A stretch of 64,000 nt of DNA from an uncultured Muribaculaceae bacterium. GTDB taxonomy: Bacteria; Bacteroidota; Bacteroidia; Bacteroidales; Muribaculaceae. The notes beneath the pieces were generated by a model. The model was not told the origin of the DNA. It was given only the letters and a program-made list of their open reading frames with translations, and did not search any database. The stretch is taken from positions 124,001 to 188,000 of the forward strand of contig CAJUIW010000001.1 in assembly GCA_910586895.1 (NCBI GenBank), read 5' to 3'. This document shows positions 45,123-54,608 of this stretch, piece by piece; within the stretch, counting starts at the first letter, position 1, and every line of letters begins with the position of its first letter. A program made the translations under genes and the position numbers.

Positions 45123-47399
45123 ATGAAACCAAATTCCATTATTCAGATTCCATTAATCGTATTGCTAATGTCGGGACTGCCACACCCGGCATCGGCTAAA
45201 GAAGCCACAGACTCCCTTACTTCAGTCAAAGAAAAAGGGGAAGAGCGAAACGTCATGCTTAATGCCTCGGACGCAACAAAACCTCGTGAGATACAGATTG
45301 GGCTTCCGAGTGAAGATGTAAATGTGTATGAAAACGGCTTACCGGCAGTCTATTCTTCATCGGTACATCAACTGGCGCGCCATTGGAGAAGTGATGCAAG
45401 TCTTAGCAGTGTCGGCCTTATGAATCCGATGGAATCGGCCATAAGAACCGGCAACATAGCTTATTCTGTTGACAGCTATTCAAAAATAGGTCAGAAAGAA
45501 TTCAAAGGTACTGTTAATTATCATACCAATCTATTCGGATGGCAAAATTTTGACATTAATCTGTCAGGCGGCCTATCTAACGGATGGTTATACACGGCAA
45601 GCGTCTATCAGAATTTCGATCCGGGCAGTTTCAAGCCAAAATTCACTGACTTTTCTGACCGTACCCAGATTTATCATGCAGGCATCACTAAGCTTCTTGA
45701 CAAAGGGAAAATCAGCCTTATATACAAATACTCCAAAAGCAATGGACTCGGCTCGATGGTCAATTCGGCTCCATTCATATATGTCGGCGATGGCAGTGTA
45801 AAAGAAATTCCAGGATTCCCCCTTGGTACAACCTCTTACGCTCCAATAGGTGGCGAATTCAAGTATATGGACATAATGGACGGAAAAATAAAATCAGGCC
45901 GCTGGGGCGACTTTACCAACAATCAGGCTCACGACATAACCGCCCTGTTTGATTATACGTTTGATAATGGATATCAATTGAATATCAGCTCAAAATATAT
46001 GGATGCACCACATGCCAATTATGTGGATTTCGGAGGAAGCTCTATATTTAAGGCCACCGAATCTGATGACCTTTTCTTAGATAACTCTACAACCCCTTAT
46101 ACCGGACTTGCAGAAGGACGCCGCACATGGCTTCATGTAGGAAAGGTTCAGAACCTACTGTTTACAGGAGAGCTATCAAAGCGTTTTGGCCGGCATGATA
46201 TAAGACTCGGTGTAAATGAATGGTATTATAATCTTGATTATCATTCGTCATCATTCCAGTGGACCGGAACCGTTTCCGCATATCCTGAGGTACTTACCAA
46301 GAGGTATGACAACGGTACATCCGACAAATTCAGAGGATTCAACGAGCTGAGTCCGGAATATACCAAGGGCTATGAGAACAAACTTGCAGTATACCTAACA
46401 GACAGCTGGAGCATCACCCCAAAACTGAATCTTTATTTCGGCGGCAGACTTGAATACTACAGAATGTCGGCCAACCAACTCCCGTTCGAGCGATACTCAG
46501 GCTTCCACATCGGCGACACGCACACATACATTAATGGCGATGAAAGCCAAACCGTGAAGATTGAGCCACGGCATGTGCTGAAAAATAAGTTGAATTATGC
46601 CGCAACTCTACAAGGCACCTACCAAATGACACATAATTTCGGACTCACAGCCGATGCTACTGTGGCTACACGCTTCCCACGCATTAATGAATATGCCGGA
46701 GTTGGCCCTACCGAGGAACAGTACAAGCGTGTGACCATTCCCCTGCTCCGCGGAGGCATCACATACCGCAACCGATGGATGGACCTGACATCTATGATAA
46801 CGTATATATCCAAATCCAACAACATTGACCAGCAGAATGTCACCAAGCCCGGGACTACTCAGTCAAAGACAACACTTCTTATATACGGAATCAAGACAAT
46901 AGGCTGGACTACTTCTGCGGAGATTCATCCATTTAAAGGTTTTAACCTACATGCCTTGTTCACTTATCAGAAACCAACGTATAACAATTATTTCATAAAG
47001 TCGCCATTTGAAGGTGTACCCGATCTGAATGCCAACGGGAATATCGTAAAAGAGATACCTCAGATTCTGATAGAACTTGACCCGAGCTACAATATCACAG
47101 ATGATATCCGGCTGTGGCTGTCATTCAGGTACTTTGGGAAAACATACGCCAATCTGACAAACGCTCTGTACTTCAACGGGCGCTGGGAAACATTCGGCGG
47201 TATCACCTGGAAAGCAAACAAATATCTTACAGTAGGAGCTACTGTAGTAAACATCCTGAATCAGAAAGGCGCAAGCGGTACCATCAACGGAGCGGAACTA
47301 CTCAGTAAAGATGAAGCTGATAAATATCAGAACTACTACATGAGCGGCAACTATCTGCGACCTTTTACAGTAGAATTTAGCGCTACATTCAATTTCTAA
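45123..47399 (+). CDS. TonB-dependent receptor, SusC-like without SusD partner
   Basis: About 758 residues with a signal peptide (to about PASA-K, residue 27). The N-terminal part (to about 130) fits a short plug region (REIQIGLPSEDVNVYENGLP, then IRTGNIAYSVDSYS). The remainder is a large beta-barrel with typical TonB-receptor strands (NKLAVYLTDSWSITPKLNLYFGGRLEYYR, LTVGATVVNILNQKG) and a terminal aromatic strand, LRPFTVEFSATFNF. No carboxypeptidase-regulatory-like domain is present and no susD gene follows. With the alpha-galactosidase downstream it probably imports galactosides, an inference from context. Confidence 0.82.
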   Translation: MKPNSIIQIPLIVLLMSGLPHPASAKEATDSLTSVKEKGEERNVMLNASDATKPREIQIGLPSEDVNVYENGLPAVYSSSVHQLARHWRSDASLSSVGLMNPMESAIRTGNIAYSVDSYSKIGQKEFKGTVNYHTNLFGWQNFDINLSGGLSNGWLYTASVYQNFDPGSFKPKFTDFSDRTQIYHAGITKLLDKGKISLIYKYSKSNGLGSMVNSAPFIYVGDGSVKEIPGFPLGTTSYAPIGGEFKYMDIMDGKIKSGRWGDFTNNQAHDITALFDYTFDNGYQLNISSKYMDAPHANYVDFGGSSIFKATESDDLFLDNSTTPYTGLAEGRRTWLHVGKVQNLLFTGELSKRFGRHDIRLGVNEWYYNLDYHSSSFQWTGTVSAYPEVLTKRYDNGTSDKFRGFNELSPEYTKGYENKLAVYLTDSWSITPKLNLYFGGRLEYYRMSANQLPFERYSGFHIGDTHTYINGDESQTVKIEPRHVLKNKLNYAATLQGTYQMTHNFGLTADATVATRFPRINEYAGVGPTEEQYKRVTIPLLRGGITYRNRWMDLTSMITYISKSNNIDQQNVTKPGTTQSKTTLLIYGIKTIGWTTSAEIHPFKGFNLHALFTYQKPTYNNYFIKSPFEGVPDLNANGNIVKEIPQILIELDPSYNITDDIRLWLSFRYFGKTYANLTNALYFNGRWETFGGITWKANKYLTVGATVVNILNQKGASGTINGAELLSKDEADKYQNYYMSGNYLRPFTVEFSATFNF

Positions 47400-47482
47400 T
47401 ACTATTGGAACAGTTTCTTAGGTAAAAAAAGATTATATTAGTACATAAAAATAATTAACTTCAAACAAAAGAATCAATATTC

Positions 47483-49678
47483 ATGAAAAAAGTATTGGCA
47501 ATTTTTTCAGCCTCGGCCATAGCTTTAACGGCTATCGCACAACATGATGAAGGTAAAATCATTCGTATATCCACCGACAATACCGACCTTGTATTGAAAG
47601 TTGGAGATAACGGGCGCCTTTATCAGACTTATCTCGGACCAAAACTTCTTGACGAAAACGAACTCGCTTCGCTCAGCTGGAATCAGCACGCAGGTAGCGA
47701 CGGCTCCGTGTCAAAACGTGGATGGGAGGCCTACTCCACCTCAGGCAATGAAGATTACTTTGAGCCGGCCCTCGGTGTGACACATGCCGACGGAAATGCC
47801 ACCACATATCTTTACTACGTAGACTCTTCAGTAACAAAAGTAGATGGAGGTACACAGACTGACATACATCTTCGTGATGATAAATATCCGTTTGATGTCA
47901 CACTGCACTATGTGGCATACCCGGAGGAAAATGTCATCAAGACATGGAGCGATATCAAACATAGAGAGAAAAAACCGGTAACACTCTCAACCTATGCATC
48001 CGCCATGCTGTATTTCAACGAGGCGTCCTATTTCCTGACAGAGTTCAGCAGCGATTGGGCCAAGGAGGCTCAGATGAGCTCCCAGCAGCTACAATTTGGC
48101 AAAAAAGTAATAGACACAAAACTCGGCAGCAGAGCTGCCATGCATACCCATCCATTTTTTGAAATCGGCCTCAACGGTCCGGTCAAGGAGCATTCCGGAG
48201 AAGTGCTTATGGGCACTCTCGGTTGGACAGGCAACTTCAGGTTTACATTTGAGGTTGACAATGTAGGAAATCTTCGGGTTATTCCCGGCATAAATCCGTA
48301 TGCATCTACCTATGAGCTGAAAGCCGACGAGATATTCACTACTCCTGAGTTCATCTTCACTCTCAGCTATGACGGAGCCGGGCAAGGTAGCCGGAATCTG
48401 CATGACTGGGCCCGCAAATACTCTTTGAAAGATGGCGACAAGTCCAGAATGACACTGCTTAACAATTGGGAGAATACTGCCTTTGACTTTGATCAGGATA
48501 TACTTTCAGAACTGATGGTGGAGGCCAAGCATCTTGGTGTCGACATGTTTCTGCTTGATGACGGCTGGTTCGGAAACAAATATCCGCGTAAAGATGACCA
48601 TGCCGGACTCGGCGACTGGGAAGTGACACATGACAAGCTCCCCGGAGGAATAGCCGCATTGGTAAAATCAGCAAAAGATGCCGGTGTAAAATTCGGCATA
48701 TGGATTGAACCCGAAATGGTCAACCCGAAAAGCGAACTTTATGAAAAGCATCCTGACTGGGTCATCGAGCAACCCAACCGTGACACATATTATTACCGCA
48801 ATCAGCTGGTACTTGACATGAGCAATCCCAAAGTTCAGGACTATGTGTATGGAGTTGTGGACAATATCTTGACTGAGAATCCAGACGTAGCGAATTTCAA
48901 ATGGGACTGCAACAGCCCGATAACCAACATATTTTCGCCTTACAATAAGAATAAGCAGGGTCAGATGTATGTTGACCATGTAAGAGGAATTTACAACGTT
49001 CTGAAACGTGTAAAAGAAAAATACCCCGACGTACCGATGATGCTCTGCTCCGGCGGCGGTGCAAGGTGTGATTACGAAGCGCTTAAGTATTTCACCGAAT
49101 TCTGGTGCAGCGACAACACGGATCCGGTAGAGCGCATCTATATCCAATGGGGGTTCTCTCAGTTCTTTCCGGCTAAAGCTATGGCAGCCCATGTTACAAG
49201 CTGGAACAAAAATACAAGCGTCAAATTCCGTACCGATGTAGCCTCTATGTGCAAACTTGGATTTGATATCGGACTGAAGGAACTGAGTGCTGATGAACTG
49301 GCTTATTGCCAGCAAGCCATTGTAAACTGGAAACGGCTTCAGCCGGCCATCATGGACGGCACACAATACAGACTTGTATCTCCGTATGAAACAAACCACG
49401 CTGCGGTAGAATACGTAGCCGACAGCAAGAATATGGGCGTGGTGTTCGCTTATAATCTCTCGCCCCGATTTCAAGAGAAACTACAGCGTGTGAAACTACA
49501 GGGGCTTGACCCGCTAAAGAAATATATGGTAAAGGAGATAAACCTTATGCCGGGTAGCAATTCTAAATTTGCTCAGAACGGCAAAACCTTCAGTGGCGAC
49601 TACCTGATGAAGGTGGGCTTGGATCTGTTTTCTAATTCCCACAACACCAGCATGGTTGTAGAACTAACAGCCCAATAA
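47483..49678 (+). CDS. GH36 alpha-galactosidase, exported
   Basis: 731 residues with a signal peptide (MKKVLAIFSASAIALTAIA). N-terminal beta-supersandwich, then a TIM barrel with NNWENTAFDFD, FLLDDGWFG, GIWIEPEMVNP, the nucleophile Asp475 in FKWDCNS, CSGGGARCDYE and the acid/base Asp544 in WCSDNTDP, the GH36 retaining alpha-galactosidase set, and a C-terminal beta domain. It cleaves terminal alpha-galactose, for example from raffinose-family sugars or galactomannan, in the periplasm. It lies 83 bp after the receptor gene on the same transcript and ends with a clear terminator. Confidence 0.95.
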   Translation: MKKVLAIFSASAIALTAIAQHDEGKIIRISTDNTDLVLKVGDNGRLYQTYLGPKLLDENELASLSWNQHAGSDGSVSKRGWEAYSTSGNEDYFEPALGVTHADGNATTYLYYVDSSVTKVDGGTQTDIHLRDDKYPFDVTLHYVAYPEENVIKTWSDIKHREKKPVTLSTYASAMLYFNEASYFLTEFSSDWAKEAQMSSQQLQFGKKVIDTKLGSRAAMHTHPFFEIGLNGPVKEHSGEVLMGTLGWTGNFRFTFEVDNVGNLRVIPGINPYASTYELKADEIFTTPEFIFTLSYDGAGQGSRNLHDWARKYSLKDGDKSRMTLLNNWENTAFDFDQDILSELMVEAKHLGVDMFLLDDGWFGNKYPRKDDHAGLGDWEVTHDKLPGGIAALVKSAKDAGVKFGIWIEPEMVNPKSELYEKHPDWVIEQPNRDTYYYRNQLVLDMSNPKVQDYVYGVVDNILTENPDVANFKWDCNSPITNIFSPYNKNKQGQMYVDHVRGIYNVLKRVKEKYPDVPMMLCSGGGARCDYEALKYFTEFWCSDNTDPVERIYIQWGFSQFFPAKAMAAHVTSWNKNTSVKFRTDVASMCKLGFDIGLKELSADELAYCQQAIVNWKRLQPAIMDGTQYRLVSPYETNHAAVEYVADSKNMGVVFAYNLSPRFQEKLQRVKLQGLDPLKKYMVKEINLMPGSNSKFAQNGKTFSGDYLMKVGLDLFSNSHNTSMVVELTAQ

Positions 49679-49700
49679 TATCTTAGTCTGTTATCACACC

Positions 49701-49745
49701 AACCGCTCCCGGCCAATCTTGGTCAGGAGCGGTTACTATTTTTAC
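49701..49745 (+). terminator. Terminator of the receptor/alpha-galactosidase unit
   Basis: AACCGCTCC (49701-49709) pairs with GGAGCGGTT (49726-49734), with an inner CCAA/TTGG pairing, followed by ACTATTTTT. Confidence 0.8.
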
Positions 49746-49851
49746 TCTATACATTAAGAAATTTTATTGTGTAATGGGACAAATGTCACACCTAAAGTAA
49801 AAAATTCATTGTATCTTAGAGCCGAGTTTAATTCATTGGAGCCTCTCCCCT

Positions 49852-50733
49852 ATGACTGAAAAAACAAAGCTTAAGATCTGTCGCAGCATGGTGTGGGTGC
49901 AGCTTGCACTTATACCAGTAATATATCTTATGATGTGGGCTGTCGATGGTAAACCATATCTCTGGAGATGGAATCTTTTGTCGTGGGTCATGTTGACAGG
50001 TTATCTGATTGGGATATTAGCGTGGCCATTCAGCAGAGGCCTCGACAAGCCCAAACTACTGAAATGGTGGTTAAGGATAGACTTTGTTGCAACTATTCTG
50101 CTATTCATTCCTTTCTATTTCACGTTCATCGTGTCAAAGGCGAATTTTGTATCCGAAAGAGGTAAGTATGTGCTTTATTATGTAGGAGGATTCATGGCTA
50201 AACCGGTAATAAGAATAGGTGTTACAGATGGAGTGTTTATTCGGGAAATACATCATCTTGACTATATTGCCTTCAATATACCTGATAAAAACTGGATACT
50301 AGATGATAAGACAGGCTATTGCTATCTTGAAATCGACACTAAATATAATCGCAGTCTCAATCTGTTTTCAATAGACAGCGTATCATATCTCAATAACAGT
50401 ATATCAATAAACAAATTGATTGACAGCATATTCTATGCAAATCCAATAATGGAAGGGGGTATGACCTTTGTAATGCCGGATGACTTTTCAACGATACAAT
50501 ATAACGATAGTAGCAGCATCCGATTTTTCCGAGCTGAAGATGACTGGTGGCGGAGCTATGCTGATATTAATTACAAGAACTACGAAAGGGAAGCTATCTT
50601 CGACAGTATTTCAATCACTTTTAACGCCCCTGAAAAAAGAAGTGTAATATTGCCTAAAGATTCTGTGCCGTGGATGTCGCCGACTAAAGTCCATCGGTTC
50701 ATAAACAATTTGGAAAGGAGGATTGGACAATGA
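49852..50733 (+). CDS. Unknown membrane protein, gene 1 of a six-gene cassette
   Basis: 293 residues, no recognised family. Three membrane segments near 13-32, 41-60 and 73-95, then a soluble domain of about 190 residues beginning FVSERGKYVLYYVGG, mixed alpha/beta with many Tyr/Phe/Asp. The end is basic (FINNLERRIGQ). The last codons contain the Shine-Dalgarno of the next gene, and the stop overlaps that gene by 4 bp. A weak -7-like TATCTTAG at 49812-49819 may start the transcript. Confidence 0.7.
   Translation: MTEKTKLKICRSMVWVQLALIPVIYLMMWAVDGKPYLWRWNLLSWVMLTGYLIGILAWPFSRGLDKPKLLKWWLRIDFVATILLFIPFYFTFIVSKANFVSERGKYVLYYVGGFMAKPVIRIGVTDGVFIREIHHLDYIAFNIPDKNWILDDKTGYCYLEIDTKYNRSLNLFSIDSVSYLNNSISINKLIDSIFYANPIMEGGMTFVMPDDFSTIQYNDSSSIRFFRAEDDWWRSYADINYKNYEREAIFDSISITFNAPEKRSVILPKDSVPWMSPTKVHRFINNLERRIGQ
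50715..50721 (+). promoter_or_regulatory. Strong Shine-Dalgarno of cassette gene 2
   Basis: AAGGAGG with 8 nt spacing to the ATG at 50730. Canonical SD sites are rare in Bacteroidota. Confidence 0.75.
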
Positions 50734-51398
50734 CTCTGATAAGTATCGCTATTCAGATTATACTGTTTTTCCTGCTTTCAGCGATTGTAGCCTTTCCATT
50801 GGCAGGCGTATTATATCTTTTATGCAAGAGAAAAAGAAAACGCAAAGCACTGTTTGGGATGCTAAGTCCATTCGTTTTTGTGTTCAGTTTTTATTTCATA
50901 TGCCTTATTGGGAGTAGTGGATGTTCATCATTATTCATGACCGGATGCGGAATGGACGGCTACTGGCATGCCGACTTGCCAAACGGCTATGAAATGGAAT
51001 CAGTGGAAATTGATATTGACCATTTTAACGGAGATATCAACAAGGATGGTAAGCGTGTTGCCGAATGGGTTACGAAAATCAAGATTTCAGGAGATACCAT
51101 CTACGGTGAGCAATACGATGTCAATGAAGCTCCGGGAAGCGAATATTACTTCGCCCTTGATACTGAGACCGGTGAACTGACGCAATACACATCATATGAA
51201 GAGGCAAAACAAGCGTGTCCTGCCGCAGTAACCGGGCTAACGGATGTTGAATCATTTTATTACCACTCATGGAACTGGGTTTTGCCATTAGGCATAGCTG
51301 CATTCGTCATATCGTCAGGGCTTGTACTACTGATATGGATTGTAATAGTCAGGAATGGGTCGGACAATAGCATATCAATGAAAGGAGGTAGGCTATGA
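50730..51398 (+). CDS. Unknown membrane protein, gene 2 of the cassette
   Basis: 222 residues, no recognised family. Two N-terminal membrane segments (about 3-30 and 41-61) separated by a very basic KRKRKRK loop, an extracytoplasmic domain of about 120 residues (with CSS and TGC cysteines near 65-73), then a third membrane segment (about 183-207) and a short cytoplasmic tail. The central domain includes DIDHFNGDINKDGKRVAEWV and TGELTQYTSYEEAKQAC. The ATG overlaps the preceding stop by 4 bp; its own stop overlaps gene 3 by 4 bp. Confidence 0.7.
   Translation: MTLISIAIQIILFFLLSAIVAFPLAGVLYLLCKRKRKRKALFGMLSPFVFVFSFYFICLIGSSGCSSLFMTGCGMDGYWHADLPNGYEMESVEIDIDHFNGDINKDGKRVAEWVTKIKISGDTIYGEQYDVNEAPGSEYYFALDTETGELTQYTSYEEAKQACPAAVTGLTDVESFYYHSWNWVLPLGIAAFVISSGLVLLIWIVIVRNGSDNSISMKGGRL
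51382..51388 (+). promoter_or_regulatory. Strong Shine-Dalgarno of cassette gene 3
   Basis: AAGGAGG with 6 nt spacing to the ATG at 51395, inside the last codons of gene 2 (MKGGRL). Confidence 0.75.
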
Positions 51399-53047
51399 CA
51401 CAGCGCGCGTTGACGTCCAAGCCGTTCTGGGCCTATGAGATCATCACTACCGTATTGCTAAGCCTCAATGTGGTTTTATGGATAGGACGAAGCCCATTAG
51501 CCATTCTTCTGATTGTACTGACGTTCGCCATCACTAATTCAATAGCTTGGATAGTTTGTAAGGACCGGATAGGGATAAGGTGTTTTCTTTCATGGCTTTT
51601 TGGCGGGGCTGCATACATACTGGATATAGCTCTTATTGACATATTCAGGATGAGTACCCATGAGTCATATCCGCTTATTATGGGGAGTGTATTGCTTGCG
51701 CCTCTATTCGCAGCTATAAGCGGAGTGATATGCCTGTCAATCTGGATTGTCACAGCCAATATATATAAGAGTATTTCTTTTAAGCGAACAGTGGCTGCGA
51801 TACTGTCCTGCATCAGCGCTATTGGTGCTGGGATATGTATCGGAGCCGGATTATACTGGTGGTTTGCAGCTATCGGACTGATTGCCATTTTATCCGGTTG
51901 GTGGTTTCAAAAGCTGCTGCGTTCTGTCCCCAATACAGGAATTCTATGGGCATATCAGTCTATCGACAAGTTTATATGGTACCAGAATTGGAAACCGAAA
52001 ACGAACCCTGTTAACGGGACTGACTATCTGTCGCAGTTGAAAATATTCCTCCCGTTTATCCAAATCACTCTTTTCGTATTTTTCGCTGCGGTAGTTGGGA
52101 GTGGATTTAGCAGACGTGTTAACAAAGAACCTCAGTGGAAGGCTGAAGGACTACGAGGCCAACTGTGTGCGTTGCAATTCACTGACGAGTTATCCGCTAT
52201 TGCATTAAGCACATACAGCGATATGTATGAGCACACGGATACCGCCTTTGTATATGAATCAGTTGACGGCGGTAAGGATTGGAATCCGTTGCTTATATTT
52301 CCTAATTCTACATTCTTTGTCAATGATTTCATAACCGCAGGCAATGATTTGTATTCTGTTGTACGCCAAGATTCAATATATAGGATTATCTCTGTAAACA
52401 TGAAATCACACAAGCACCATATATCCACCTTCGAATTTGACCGTTACCCGATTATGTTTGATAATGACGGAAGTGTCGGTATATTGTCAAACAACAAGAT
52501 ATTACGGAGCGATTTTATGCTCAACCATATTGATTCAATAGGAGAATATTCTGTGCCCCCGGCAAAATATGGTTATGCCAATTTTGATGACAACATATAC
52601 GGGTTTATATTTGACCAACAAAAATCAAAATATCAGTTATACGATTATTCTAACGGTAGAATTGCTGATTCGACATCATACTCCTCTAATCCGCACTTTC
52701 TGAAGCTCAATAGTACAGATGCCTTAATTGTTGGACGTGTGAATGACGAACTTACTGCGTTGAAATACAACATCAAAAAACAATCCAAACAGACTATATG
52801 CAGGTTAGGCAACATGTATGTAAAGGGTACGATACACACGTTGGATAATTACGTTTACTTCCTATCGTCCAAAGGTGCCAATAGCCCTCAGTATATCAAT
52901 TTAATCAGAACCGATGGAGAAACATGGTATAGCGACAGTGCCTGTGATAGCCATATAAACGCCTATTGCGTTACGGATGCTTATCTGTATTACTATGACC
53001 ATTTTATGCACGAATTTCATAGACGGAAACTGCAATCCCTAAACTAA
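51395..53047 (+). CDS. Polytopic membrane protein with BNR/Asp-box-like propeller domain, gene 3
   Basis: 550 residues. About seven membrane segments in the first 240 residues (for example 14-32, 34-54, 63-83, 95-120, 130-165, 220-238), then an extracytoplasmic domain of about 310 residues. That domain carries one clear Asp-box, SVDGGKDW (residues 289-296), and repeated four-stranded units (FNDFITAGNDLYSVV-like, FDDNIYGFIFDQQ, LDNYVYFLSSKG), suggesting a beta-propeller of the BNR/YCF48 kind. No catalytic sialidase residues are recognisable. No known family fits the fusion. It is the largest gene of the cassette. Confidence 0.72.
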   Translation: MTQRALTSKPFWAYEIITTVLLSLNVVLWIGRSPLAILLIVLTFAITNSIAWIVCKDRIGIRCFLSWLFGGAAYILDIALIDIFRMSTHESYPLIMGSVLLAPLFAAISGVICLSIWIVTANIYKSISFKRTVAAILSCISAIGAGICIGAGLYWWFAAIGLIAILSGWWFQKLLRSVPNTGILWAYQSIDKFIWYQNWKPKTNPVNGTDYLSQLKIFLPFIQITLFVFFAAVVGSGFSRRVNKEPQWKAEGLRGQLCALQFTDELSAIALSTYSDMYEHTDTAFVYESVDGGKDWNPLLIFPNSTFFVNDFITAGNDLYSVVRQDSIYRIISVNMKSHKHHISTFEFDRYPIMFDNDGSVGILSNNKILRSDFMLNHIDSIGEYSVPPAKYGYANFDDNIYGFIFDQQKSKYQLYDYSNGRIADSTSYSSNPHFLKLNSTDALIVGRVNDELTALKYNIKKQSKQTICRLGNMYVKGTIHTLDNYVYFLSSKGANSPQYINLIRTDGETWYSDSACDSHINAYCVTDAYLYYYDHFMHEFHRRKLQSLN

Positions 53048-53083
53048 AATTTATGAATATAATGTGCTCAATATAAAAACTGA

Positions 53084-53090
53084 AAGGAGG
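53084..53090 (+). promoter_or_regulatory. Strong Shine-Dalgarno of cassette gene 4
   Basis: AAGGAGG with 6 nt spacing to the ATG at 53097, here in a true 49-bp intergenic gap rather than inside coding sequence. Confidence 0.75.
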
Positions 53091-53096
53091 TAAGCA

Positions 53097-53813
53097 ATGA
53101 AAAAGGTAATACGTATCATAGGGTATACGCTTGTAATAAGTGTGGCTGCCGGGCTGATTCTCCTGATTGCCGGAATATGTATTATAGGTACACAGATGGG
53201 ATATAGCAAAAAGCGGTATAACGAGGCGGCGCAAGCTGAGATTGTAGCTCGGATTGACAGTTTTGTCAATGTTAGAGGCCGATTGCCGAAATCGTTATCC
53301 GAAGTAGGATTTGATCAAACTCTATTCTGTTATGAATACTATGGAAACAGTCTTTCATTGATACCTGATAGAAATAACTCTTACTATATACTATTCTTCT
53401 GCAATGGCCATGAATTCCAATATAATAGCAACAGAAGAAAATGGGTTACAGGAGATGACTTGATTTCATTTGAGCCACGGAGCGATATGGATACGTTAGC
53501 GCATATTGCAGATATCAGAGAAGCACTCAGCAATCTTGATTCAACTTCTATAATAACATTTGACAGCATAAGGGCGAACCGCAATATCGGTTTCCCAATA
53601 AACAATTATATCCCAGACTCTTTAGTCTATATAACGTACCATAGTCCAAATAGCCTGACCCGCATGGAAGGATGGGCTGTATTTAATGAAAATCCCCGAT
53701 ACGGCACCGAATTTGGAGAGTGGATATACCATGATTCCTACAACAACCGCTATCGTAAATTCTGGAATTATACAAAAGGTGATACTCTGATATATGAAGC
53801 TGACACGCAATGA
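53097..53813 (+). CDS. Single-span membrane protein, unknown, gene 4
   Basis: 238 residues. One N-terminal membrane helix (about 7-30, GYTLVISVAAGLILLIAGICIIG) followed by a soluble extracytoplasmic domain. The first part (IVARIDSFVNVRGRLPKSLSEVGF) resembles the post-helix segment of type II secretion pseudopilins, where a GRLPxSL pattern is common, but there is no prepilin cleavage site, so this is only a resemblance. The C-terminal part is strand-rich (EWIYHDSYNNRYRKFWNY). The stop overlaps gene 5 by 4 bp. Confidence 0.68.
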   Translation: MKKVIRIIGYTLVISVAAGLILLIAGICIIGTQMGYSKKRYNEAAQAEIVARIDSFVNVRGRLPKSLSEVGFDQTLFCYEYYGNSLSLIPDRNNSYYILFFCNGHEFQYNSNRRKWVTGDDLISFEPRSDMDTLAHIADIREALSNLDSTSIITFDSIRANRNIGFPINNYIPDSLVYITYHSPNSLTRMEGWAVFNENPRYGTEFGEWIYHDSYNNRYRKFWNYTKGDTLIYEADTQ

Positions 53814-54601
53814 ATACGTCAAATGACAATGGGTTTAATCAGTCCATGAACAAGAAATCGGCTTTTCTGCGGTTCATGCGATATGTCGCTGTGGTCCTGG
53901 TCACAGTGTGGTTGTTTATGCTGATGATAGCATCGGCCGATACAGATGACTTTAAGTTTTTAGGTGTAATATGGATTACACTCATGCTGTTTTATATTAC
54001 AGTTCCTATTATCGGATTTTGGATATATTCATTTGTAAAAGCGATTAAACAGCGAACGAAAGAAGATAAGAGATTCTTAATAGTCCACCTTGTGGATTTG
54101 CTTATGATAGTTGTTACGGCATTTTTTCTCACCCGCCCGCCTCAGAGATGCGATGCTTTCATTATGGCAGATAATTGTAAAGGTGAAAACGGCTTTTGGA
54201 TGAGGAATATCGCCAGCCGTTATCGCGATATGCTGCCCGACAGCACCCGATTATGTTTTGAGATTGATAATGAAAAATCCTATCCCCATGTTCTAAGCGA
54301 TAAGAATGTGAAGGAATTGAAAAAGTGGCTGGAATATTGCGGCTGCATAGGTATAGATGTTGACAACTACACCAACAAGGGATATTCGACAATCCGATTC
54401 CGACGCATTGGATTCGGTATGTATTCATACCGCTTCTATGACAAGCCTTTATCACGTCACGAGCAGGACAGCATCAATAATAACGAGTGTCTGATAGTAT
54501 ATAATGACTCAACTGTTTTTGAATTTGGCGCCGGAGTTTTTGGCGTGCAATTCTTCGCCGGCAAGGAGGATTATCTGAACAGACATAAACCAAAACATTA
54601 A
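53810..54601 (+). CDS. Unknown membrane protein, gene 5
   Basis: 263 residues. Three membrane segments (about 23-43, 50-75, 88-106), then an extracytoplasmic domain of about 155 residues with an acidic-aromatic character (DSTRLCFEIDNEKSYPHVLS, YSTIRFRRIGFGMYSYRFYD, FEFGAGVFGVQFF). No known family. No Shine-Dalgarno; the start could also be ATG 53846 (MNKKSAFLRF). Architecture (N-terminal helices then an outer domain) parallels genes 1 and 2. Confidence 0.66.
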   Translation: MNTSNDNGFNQSMNKKSAFLRFMRYVAVVLVTVWLFMLMIASADTDDFKFLGVIWITLMLFYITVPIIGFWIYSFVKAIKQRTKEDKRFLIVHLVDLLMIVVTAFFLTRPPQRCDAFIMADNCKGENGFWMRNIASRYRDMLPDSTRLCFEIDNEKSYPHVLSDKNVKELKKWLEYCGCIGIDVDNYTNKGYSTIRFRRIGFGMYSYRFYDKPLSRHEQDSINNNECLIVYNDSTVFEFGAGVFGVQFFAGKEDYLNRHKPKH

Positions 54602-54608
54602 ATTATTC

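Noticed and set aside
53053..53076. Seven-codon frame just before cassette gene 4
   Set aside because: Too short to judge; ends before the Shine-Dalgarno and may be chance.
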